A stretch of DNA of 64,000 nt from Harpalus rubripes (taxonomy: Eukaryota > Arthropoda > Insecta > Coleoptera > Carabidae): assembly GCA_963082715.1 (NCBI GenBank), contig OY720458.1, positions 51,990,823 through 52,054,822 on the forward strand, written 5' to 3'. The notes beneath the pieces were generated by a model. That model did no database searches, was not told the DNA's origin, and was given only the letters and a program-made list of their open reading frames with translations. The translations under genes and the position numbers were made by a program. Below are positions 56,128 to 64,000 of this stretch, in pieces. Positions within the stretch are counted from its first letter, which is position 1. Every line of letters begins with the position of its first letter.

Positions 56128-56664
56128 TTACTTGTATTCTAGAAGTCCTGTTTGTTTTTTGAACTCCAGGATTTTCTTTAGACTGATGTGCTTTAGTGTC
56201 TGAGTATGCAATTTCTTTGCTCCTAAAAGACTATGTCTGCTTGCCATAAATGCTTTGCAGTGACATATTAAATGTTGAGGAGTTTCATCCTCTCCTCCAC
56301 ATCCTCTGCATGTTGGTTCTTGTTTAAGGCCCAACCTGTACAAATGTTTATTTAATTCACAGTGTCCTGTTACCAGTCCTGTCATTAATCTAACATCTTG
56401 CTTGCTGATTAAGAGTAAGTTGTCAGTTCTTTTCTTGGATGGCTCATTCAGGAAAAGCTTGGAGTATCTCTGGCCTGATATGGCTGTCCAGTGCCGTTTG
56501 TGCCATTGCCAGAGCAAAGTATTAATTTCCTGCTTAACTGTATCCGCAGTTATTCCGCAAGCAGGTTCGGGTCCTATAAAAGGTATATTTGTCCCGTCTT
56601 TTGCAAGACGGTCGGCTACCCGGTTTCCTTCCATATCTGAGTGCCCGGGTACCCATATAATACA
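56128..56664 (-). pseudogene. LINE RNase H end and zinc-knuckle C-terminus
   Basis: Starts at the truncation with IIWVPGHSDMEGNRVADRLA, the last RNase H block (His and Asp kept). It runs FIGPEPACG, VRLMTGLVTGHCELNKHLYR, LGLKQEPTCRGCGGEDETPQ, HLICHCKAF and ends LLEYK at a stop. No stops or shifts in the 168-codon frame 56128-56634, so this copy is much younger than the one at 14.3-15.8 kb. It cannot act alone since endonuclease and reverse transcriptase are absent. Confidence 0.92.
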
Positions 56665-57252
56665 AAAAAAGATAATATGTAATGTAACTTATTTTTGCCT
56701 TAACAAGTCGATCTATCTATTTTACAATATCCACTTTTTGTAAAGAGTGGTCTTCGAAATTTTTGCTCAAATTCATTCATGTTGTACCACATAATAAACG
56801 TATTATATGTTTGATATACAAAGTTATTCGTTGTATTTTTTATGCATTATTTCTTCATTTTATTTAATATTTTTTCCTACCTAATTACATAATAAAAATA
56901 ATTATCAAAAACATTAAAATGTAAGATTTATGTTACCTGAACGGAAATATATTTTTTTCTTCAAGCGTATTACAATATTCATATTATGCTACTGTATACA
57001 CACTATAGAAGATATTCATTGTCTTACTAGTACAAAAATGTTGTTATTGTTGTACTAGTAAAAAAATGTTAGTGTCTTATTTCACCGCTGGCGGCGACAG
57101 TCGTCACAGCAACACAGACTATATTAAAAATTGTTATTTGACAGTTGTATCGTTTTTGTTTTATAGTGTATACAGCCAGCTTTGGTTGAAATTGCAAACA
57201 CTACAATTAAAAAATTCCAAAAAAATGTCAAAAAAATCTTTGAGACACTTGA
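56665..57252. other. No recognisable feature
   Basis: AT-rich spacer; GTACTAGTA-type motifs near 57030-57060. The short frame 57066-57263 has no domain. Confidence 0.4.
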
Positions 57253-57397
57253 AGAAAAAATAGTATATGTCATTCGGAGTAGAACGCCCTTTTTGTGTTT
57301 CACCCAGCTTGCCTAGCCTCGGCTAGCGCCTCGGCCGCAATAGCTGGGTTCAACACAAAAAGACCGCTTTCTACTCCTAATAACATAATATACTATT
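57253..57397. mobile_element. Short hairpin element with GC-rich loop, ~145 bp
   Basis: Left ATAGTATATGTCATTCGGAG and TTTTTGTGTTTCACCCAGC pair with right GCTGGGTTCAACACAAAAAG and CTACTCCTAATAACATAATA. The loop TAGCCTCGGCTAGCGCCTCG is GC-rich. Ends resemble those at 55070-55205 (ATAGTATA..TATACTAT). Confidence 0.75.
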
Positions 57398-58286
57398 AAT
57401 ATAACAAAAATTCTACGCAAATCAAAATTATTTAGGAAAACATAATTTTTCCCATTTCGGCCAAAGTTACCCCATGGGGCACAAGTCACCCGGTTTTACG
57501 GTAGTGGGTAACATTATGAAAATACGAAATGATGAGCACTCGAAATATTTCATCATTGCTATTGTAGCTGGTGGTTGGCATTCGGCCGACGTAACGGATA
57601 AACTCTCTACGCTCGCTGTAAAGAGTTCTTTACCGCATAAAAGCCGTTCACAAATTACTTTAAGGTCGGGTATATACCTCGAATACATATCCTCCTAGAG
57701 TGAAGACGGAGTTTACTGTTTGCCGCAATCCACCAACATACTAACCCCAAAATAACGTTAACGTTTCAAGTGATTCTTTCTGTTACTCACTGAAAATCAT
57801 TTTTCAGTAACTTCAAATGCTTCTACCGCAATTGCGGAAAACTTCAATGCTTTCATGTTCATTTCAAAACTTCATTCCACGAAACAGTATGATCGATCTG
57901 ATAAGAGCTAAATTTTGAAAGGGATTGTATTGATTTGATTCCAGAAATGACAATAAGTTGGTGAGCAGAGCGCGAGGAAATTGGACAACATTTGCTCGAA
58001 CACAGCACCATGTACAATAATTAAATCGGGATAGAGTAATACTCGAGTTTATATTGAGAGTGAGACCCGAATTTCAACGTATATCGCTGTTACTGTTCAA
58101 TTAATGATATTATAGAATATCAACATCCCAGTTGGTTTGTTTTTATGTTACTAAAAATTTGTAAATAGAAGTTCCCTAAATTTTTATAACCTGAAATAAT
58201 ATTTTTGTAACACGTCGTGTGTATTGGGGTCTTTATGACGCCACTGAAATTTTAATTGTTAATTATATTAATGAAAGATATACAGC
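57398..58286. other. No recognisable gene
   Basis: 57470-57710 has open frames of 73-74 codons on both strands and near-neutral composition, but no domain can be named. The rest is AT-rich. Confidence 0.4.
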
Positions 58287-58948
58287 GTGTTCAGGATAAC
58301 TTTTCCTTTTGAAAGAGTTGATAAATTTAAAGATCTAGGTGTTCTATTTGATTCAAAACTAAATTTTAACGAGCACATATGTTCTGTAGTGAAATCTGCA
58401 TATAAAAACTTGGGTTTCGTAATGCGCTGTTCTCAAACATTTACTAAAATATCTACTATAAAGAAGTTGTATTTCGCTTACGTACCATCAAAATTGGAAT
58501 ATTGTATTCAAGTTTGGCATCCAATTTATAATGAATATATTGATTTAATTGAATCTGTCCAACGTAAATTTGTAAAATATTTATATTTCAAACTTAATAA
58601 GCAGTATCCTACTTTTGATTATGATTATAACGTCTTACTTTTCGAACAACATCTTCTATCTTTAGATACTCGTAGGAAAATTCATTCCCGTATTTATCTA
58701 CACAAATACATATCATATCTGATCCAGTCACTCTTGCTTCAATTTCTATATCTGTACCCAGAATAACTTCTAGAAACACCCGTACATTTTACTGCAGAAC
58801 ATCACGTACAAATTATGAGCAGAAATCTCCTATAAAAACAATGTGTTCTACTCTCAATTCTGTATCTAGTACGCTTGACATTTTTGGTGACTGCATTGCT
58901 AAGTTTAAGAGAGGCTTAATTCAACAATTTTTAGTAAAGCAATAAATA
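58287..58948 (+). pseudogene. LINE reverse transcriptase C-terminal region
   Basis: VDKFKDLGVLFDSKLNFNEH, AYKNLGFVMRCSQTFTKIST, IKKLYFAYVPSKLEYCIQVW, SVQRKFVKYLYFKLNKQYPT, LLSLDTRRKIHSRIYLHK. A frameshift near 58715 leads to SDPVTLASISISVPRITSRN, CRTSRTNYEQKSPIK and a stop after FKRGLIQQFLVKQ. This is the thumb and C-terminal part downstream of the FADD box. Related to the fragments at 35.7, 42.5 and 46.5 kb. Confidence 0.9.
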
Positions 58949-59148
58949 GTGTCTTTTGTTTGAGTACTGTTTCATTAAGTAGTTACTGTTTGTGATCTGT
59001 AACAACATATACTTCTCTAATTTTTGTATTATTTTTAAGTGTCTATTATGTGTTCATTCTGGCTTGTGACAATTTTTGTTATTATTGTGTAAAACCGACC
59101 TGTAATTAGTATCCTGTTGGTCTTGGTTAAAATAAGTAAATAAATAAA
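58287..59148 (+). mobile_element. LINE 3' end (Jockey-like), 5'-truncated
   Basis: Coding remnant 58287-58948, a ~200 bp 3' UTR and an AATAAGTAAATAAATAAACA tail. Confidence 0.85.
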
Positions 59149-59150
59149 CA

Positions 59151-60144
59151 TGGGGATCTCGAGAACTATAAGATATACGAAGTCGGTTAAATTAAACAAA
59201 AGTTGCTCTATTTTAATGGTGTTTTGTTAATTGAGAAAAAATATATAGGTCACTAGTTATAGGGGACAATGTATTTTTCCAATTGTGGAATAATACTAGA
59301 TTTTTATTTGCACATCTTTAACGTATTTTTTATGTTCTTTCGAATGGCAATGCTTCATTTTTTTATCACTATTAGTTTTCAAGTTATGATGACAAAGTTT
59401 TAATTTTTATATGGACGCCATATTGGAAAGTTACAGCATTGACAAGAGATTTTTTCTAGCTTTGCAACCATGTGTAATTTGTTAATTTTCATCTGTTTCA
59501 AACACCGAAAATACAACAATTTCTAAATGTATAGGTTAAAAATAATGAGTGTTGCAATGAAACAATGAAAAAATAACAATTTGATTATATTCATTGATAA
59601 TTTTTTAATTAGTATTATTTTTATTTCAACGTCATAGCCAATGACATTTATAACGCATTTTAAAAAATGTTTCAATACTATGTATGTTAGAAATATTAAA
59701 CAATATGAATATGATTGTTTTTAACCTATAAATTTAGAAATTGTATTTTCGGTGTATGGAACAAATGAAAATAGACAAATTACACTTGGTTGCAGACATA
59801 AAAAAAATATATTTTCAATGGTGTAACTTTCCAATATGGCGTCCATATAAAAATTAAAACTTTGACATCATAACTCAAAAACTAATAGTAATACAAAAAA
59901 TTGAGCATCGCCATTTGAAAGAACATAAAAAGTGACTTCAAGATGTGCAAATTAAAATTCAGTATTATTTCACATTTGGAAGATATTTGCAAAAATAGCA
60001 AACTGCAAAATTTACATTTTCGCTTATATCTAGTGACCTATGTATTTTTTCTCAAATAACAAAACACCATTAAAATAGTCTCCTAATGGGGCAAGTTTTG
60101 TCTAATTTTACCGAATTCGTATCTCTTATAGTTCTCGATATCCC
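59151..60144. mobile_element. Foldback element, ~1 kb, arms ~450 bp
   Basis: Left TCTCGAGAACTATAAGATAT pairs with the complement of right ATCTCTTATAGTTCTCGATA. Pairing continues through TTAATGGTGTTTTGTTA, TATAGGTCACTAG, ATGTTCTTTCGAATGGC, ATGGACGCCATATTGGAAAG and CACCGAAAATACAA to a centre near 59640. It starts 3 bp after a LINE tail. Non-coding. Confidence 0.87.
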
Positions 60145-60280
60145 ACCACACCATAGCGTGAGTGACATGGTGTCAGTGTGAAGTTAAAAAAATCAGATTT
60201 TAACGTCAGTGTGTATGCGTATTTTGTCAATATTTAAATAATGGGTTGCGTGCCTGTGTATATCAGATATGTGATTTTAA
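60145..60280. other. Spacer
   Basis: Short AT-rich stretch between a foldback and a SINE. Confidence 0.4.
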
Positions 60281-60500
60281 CGGTTCGGATTCGATTTTGA
60301 CCGACTTGAAAATAATTACCTATTTTCAAATAGCACAAAAGTGACCCCTGTGGTGCCCTCTCCACGAAAGCTTTGAAAAGCGGTGATAAACGCCCTCAAC
60401 GGTACAGATATGTTGTCATCACCGAAATTTGTAAATGGAAGCAGATTGGCACATCCAGATATTAATAATATACCGTGATGAAATATTTTAAATTATTTCA
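60281..60500 (+). mobile_element. SINE, old diverged copy
   Basis: CGGTTCGGATTCGATTTTGA head, AGCACAAAAGTGACCCCTGT body, CCTCTCCACGAAAGC, CCTCAACGGTACAGATATGT, AGCAGATTGGCACATCCAGA and TACCGTGATGAAATATTT. Same layout as the others with more substitutions and a deletion after GAAAGCTTTGA. Confidence 0.8.
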
Positions 60501-60892
60501 AAATAATGTTTAAATTGTATTTAAGTACCTAACTCTATCTGCAATTTATAGAATATATAAAGAAATAGGTTTACAATTTGATAAAATGTTTTTATTCGAA
60601 TGTAGAATATAGGAATTATTTAATAATGAATGTAACTTTATTTTGCTTCACATTTTAACAAAGTTAAGTCTGCGTTCTTACTTTATTATATTTATTCTTT
60701 TCTTCATAAAGCCAGTATTGTCAAAGAAGTTCTACTATATTAAAGCGGCAAATACCACTATAATGTCACACTGTGAGAAATAATTTTCCGTCTCCTTTTA
60801 TTCAAGGCAACAGAGAAATATAATGAATAAAAGTCTTAGCAGTAGAAGACGGCGTGACTGAGCACGAAAAGCCCCTACACTGTATGATGTAA
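60501..60892. other. No recognisable feature
   Basis: AT-rich spacer. Confidence 0.4.
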
Positions 60893-61556
60893 TGTATGGA
60901 CTCTAAGCGGTAGCATCGCTATCGCGCCATCGTGCCGCGTTGGCACCTCTCCGGATTTCGCCTCAAGTCTCTGGATTTTATACTTGATCTCTGGTCTCCT
61001 GTTTTACATAGTAAATATCCAAATCTGTATATATTTATTCCTGAATTTGTATTATGATAAAAATAACCAACACGCCATAAAATTAACAATAATTTACTCT
61101 TTAAAATATATTTATTACTATTTATATTTAGATTTAAATATTATTTATCGATGAATATTAACAAAAAAACAATTAAGCCTTATCATAAAAAACTGAAAAA
61201 TATTTAAAATATTTAAATACTTTTGCGATCATTTATCATTTTAAATACTCACAATGTACGGACTCATAGCGGTAGCATCGCCATAGCGCGATCGTGCCGC
61301 GTTGACACCTCTCCGGATTTCGCCTCAAGTCACCGGATTTAATACTTGATCTCTGGTCTCCTGTTGTACATATTAAATATCCAAATCTGTATACATTTAT
61401 TCTAGAATTTGTATTATGATTATAATAACCAACATTACCAATAATTTAATCTCTTTAAAATATATTTATCACTTATATTATGTATTTGTCACTATTTATA
61501 TATAGATCTAAATATATTTAAATAATTTTGCGATCATTTGTCATATTAAATACTCA
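60893..61556. repeat. Tandem duplication, 362 bp period, two copies
   Basis: AGCGGTAGCATCGCYATMGC at 60906 and 61268, followed by CGTGCCGCGTTGRCACCTCT, CCGGATTTCGCCTCAAGTC and CTTGATCTCTGGTCTCCTGT in both. The first ~110 bp of each unit is GC-richer than the rest. The second copy has small deletions. No coding. Confidence 0.88.
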
Positions 61557-61561
61557 TTTCA

Positions 61562-61617
<56 letters not shown>

Positions 61618-61655
61618 ATACATACATACATACATATATACATGCATACATACAT
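61562..61655. repeat. (AAT)n and (CATA)n compound microsatellite
   Basis: About 18 AAT units followed by a CATA-rich stretch. Confidence 0.95.
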
Positions 61656-61853
61656 AAAATCACGCATTTCCCACTTAGTGGGTTAGCACAAACCCGAAAG
61701 AATAAAAATAACATCATCCAAAAAAATAATCAGTCTCTCTTCCAACAACATTCTTACCAACCTATCATAGGTACAACATATATTCCTCACTCTTAACATA
61801 TTAAAGTGACCGATTTTCGGTAGCGAAATGCCGCAACTGGACAACAATAATAG

Positions 61854-62598
61854 TTACGAAACAATCATCCTTCGCCACACATTCCTGTCTAAGCACACTT
61901 CTTTCGCCTCGGTCACATTCATAAACGCATTCATACACGCTCTTCTTCTCTTCCCACTCGGAAACTTTGTCTCCTTTAGTATCTTATCAATCACATCCAT
62001 CCACTTATACACTGGACGGCCACGCAATCGAACATTCTTAATTTCACCAAGATATATACGCTTTACAAGACGTTCACTCTTCATTCTCTCCACATGACCA
62101 AATCATCTCAACTGGCTCATTCCTACTCTCTTAACAACAGTCTTGCTAACCATACATTCTTCATACACTAAACTATTGCTCACGCGATCCCGCCTTACAT
62201 ATCCACATACACCACGTAAATGCCTCATTTCCACGGCAGTCACTCTCTTTTTATGCTTTCCCGTCCATGCTCAACATTCGCTTCCATACATCAAAGCAGG
62301 CACTAGCACTCCATTATACACACTTAAACGAGCTTCTCTAGATACGTTTACGTTTTGAGCAAACGTACCCAGAGCACCCATTACCTTACACGCCGCACTC
62401 ACTCTCCTTTCAATTTCTCTATCAATTCGACCATCCCTTGACATCATGCTACCCACATATACAAACTCATTCACTTGCTCCAGTTTCACTCCATCCACCA
62501 ACACATTGCACACAGTCACCAATTTACTCCTTTCAAATACTAACACCTTGGATTTTTATCAACATTCAACTCCAGATTCATACTTCTTCCAAATATTA
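61854..62598 (-). pseudogene. LINE post-RT and C-terminal region
   Basis: Begins FGRSMNLELNVDK, then with a frame change VLVFERSKLVTVC, VNEFVYVGSMMSRDGRIDRE, SREARLSVYNGVLVPALMYG, SEC. A stop stands where Trp is usual. It goes on VTAVEMRHLRGVCGYVRRDR, MSQLR, a second stop in place of Trp, FGHVERMKSERLVKRIY and RRRACMNAFMNVTEAKEVCL, DRNVWRRMIVS. The order is typical of a common arthropod LINE. Clade is likely RTE-like but not certain. Confidence 0.87.
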
Positions 62599-63051
62599 CT
62601 ACGTTTACATGCAGTTTTGAAATTGGTTTCAGTTTTCAGTCAAAATTACGCGAAACTGTTTACATGCAATTTTTAAAACAGGTTTGCAGATTGATTTGAA
62701 AACAGTTTCGGCGCATGCTCATTTGACCGATGAAGTGACAGATTCTCTTTACTCCAAATTCTTCGTTTTACTATTATTCCAATTATTTTTTCTCAGTAAA
62801 ATTACACAGCTGTCAGATTATTTGTAGGTTAGTAACACAAAGTGACAGAAACGTTATGCTATGTACGCATGCGCAATATCGAAACTGAATTTTAAGTGTT
62901 TACATGAGTAGTTTTGAAACTAGTTTCCAAGTCAAACCCGTGAATTTTAGTTTTGGTTTGAGATAACTCAAAACCGTTTTGACACTGTATACATGGCGTT
63001 TTCAAAACTAAAAACGTTTTGAAAACGGTTTGAAAACTGCATGTAAACTTA

Positions 63052-63052
<1 letters not shown>
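62599..63052 (+). mobile_element. TA-MITE family, copy 4, 454 bp, inserted in the LINE
   Basis: Ends CTACGTTTACATGCAGTTTT and, inverted, CTAAGTTTACATGCAGTTTT with TA on both sides. ACGCATGCGCA is kept at 62865-62875; the other site is decayed (GCGCATGCTC). Confidence 0.92.

Positions 63053-63110
<58 letters not shown>
63053..63110. repeat. (TA)n microsatellite at the MITE's right target site
   Basis: 29 TA units starting at the right TA of the MITE. Confidence 0.96.
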
Positions 63111-63111
<1 letters not shown>

Positions 63112-63113
<2 letters not shown>

Positions 63114-63355
63114 TTTCTATCATTCTTCTGAGTTGCTCTTCATTTTCACCTAAAACAACTACATCATCCGCATACGATAACGCAGGCACAATACTTTCAC
63201 CAATTTGTACACCATCCATTTCACTCAATACTCTCCGCAACAAAACATCCATATATAAGTTAAACAACCACGGAGACATACCACAGCCCTGTTTCATACC
63301 AACATTTATACGAAACCAATCACTCAACCTACCATCTATTCTTACAGCAGCCTCA
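63112..63355 (-). pseudogene. LINE reverse transcriptase palm (YADD block)
   Basis: AAVRIDGRLSDWFRINVGMK then QGCGMSPWLFNLYMDVLLRR, IVPALSYADDVVVLGENEEQ, LRRMIER. It has the GMKQGC..SPWLFN block and the catalytic YADD. The residues Ile-Tyr-Ile that follow are the (TA)n tract, not protein. The frame resumes across the MITE at 62598. Confidence 0.9.
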
Positions 63356-63360
63356 ATAAT

Positions 63361-64000
<640 letters not shown>

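Larger units (their letters stand above)
55985..56664 (-). mobile_element. I-type LINE 3' end with (TAA)n tail
   Basis: On the minus strand: end of RNase H, zinc motif, a ~65 bp 3' UTR and a long TAA-repeat tail (55988-56064 read in reverse). TAA-repeat tails with RNase H are a hallmark of I elements. Flanks AATATAAAAAGAT and AATACAAAAAAAGAT may be the target duplication. 5'-truncated. Confidence 0.87.
61820..63360 (-). mobile_element. RTE-like LINE fragment, minus strand, split by a MITE
   Basis: Minus-strand reverse transcriptase and C-terminal region, interrupted at 62599-63110 by a TA-MITE with (TA)n. The 5' end is truncated. The adjacent (AAT)n/(CATA)n tract at 61562-61655 could be its tail, about 160 bp downstream. 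Confidence 0.83.

Noticed and set aside
62143..62676. Plus-strand frames opposite the RTE-like LINE
   Set aside because: The minus strand carries recognisable LINE protein; these are shadows.

Overview
The window looks like intergenic, repeat-rich nuclear DNA from an animal, most likely an insect. It is strongly AT-rich, has long (TA)n tracts, and carries many decayed transposable elements of types common in insects: I-, Jockey/CR1- and RTE-like LINEs, Tigger/pogo, mariner-like, hAT and PIF/Harbinger elements, solo LTRs, MITEs and a SINE with a tRNA-type B box. I found no intact host gene, no rRNA or tRNA gene and no CRISPR array. Every coding stretch I recognise is a broken transposon gene. 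The species cannot be named from the sequence.

Layout. 1-3.2 kb: microsatellite, a SINE and an inverted solo LTR. 3.2-8.6 kb: a foldback element, then a nest in which one SINE copy is split by a Tigger element and by a roughly 3.2 kb element that itself holds a hAT element. 9.4-15.9 kb: a PIF-like MITE with a hAT inside; a larger hAT with further inserts; an I-type LINE tail interrupted by a 774 bp hAT that carries a heat-shock-type promoter. 16-22 kb: a full-length SINE and two mariner-like elements. 22.5-28 kb: inverted pairs of MITEs and a second Tigger copy loaded with insertions. 28.6-37.7 kb: LINE fragments, foldbacks, MITEs and SINEs. 39-41.4 kb: a minus-strand LINE broken by three later insertions, each with its own target-site duplication. 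42.2-47.2 kb: LINE fragments and a PIF/Harbinger derivative. 48.8-50.7 kb: a second solo LTR with another PIF/Harbinger derivative inside. 51.3-55 kb: a satellite array of 503-504 bp units. 55-64 kb: another I-type LINE tail, short hairpins, a Jockey-like LINE tail, a 1 kb foldback, a 362 bp tandem duplication, an RTE-like LINE split by a MITE, and terminal microsatellites.

The genes do not form a pathway. What the window records is an insertion history that can be read from target-site duplications and restored reading frames. The most unusual item is a seven-unit heat shock element plus a well-placed TATA box inside a non-autonomous hAT element at 14.6-14.7 kb. Several MITE families also carry conserved transcription-factor-like palindromes (CRE, NRF1/ewg-like, TCACGTGA).
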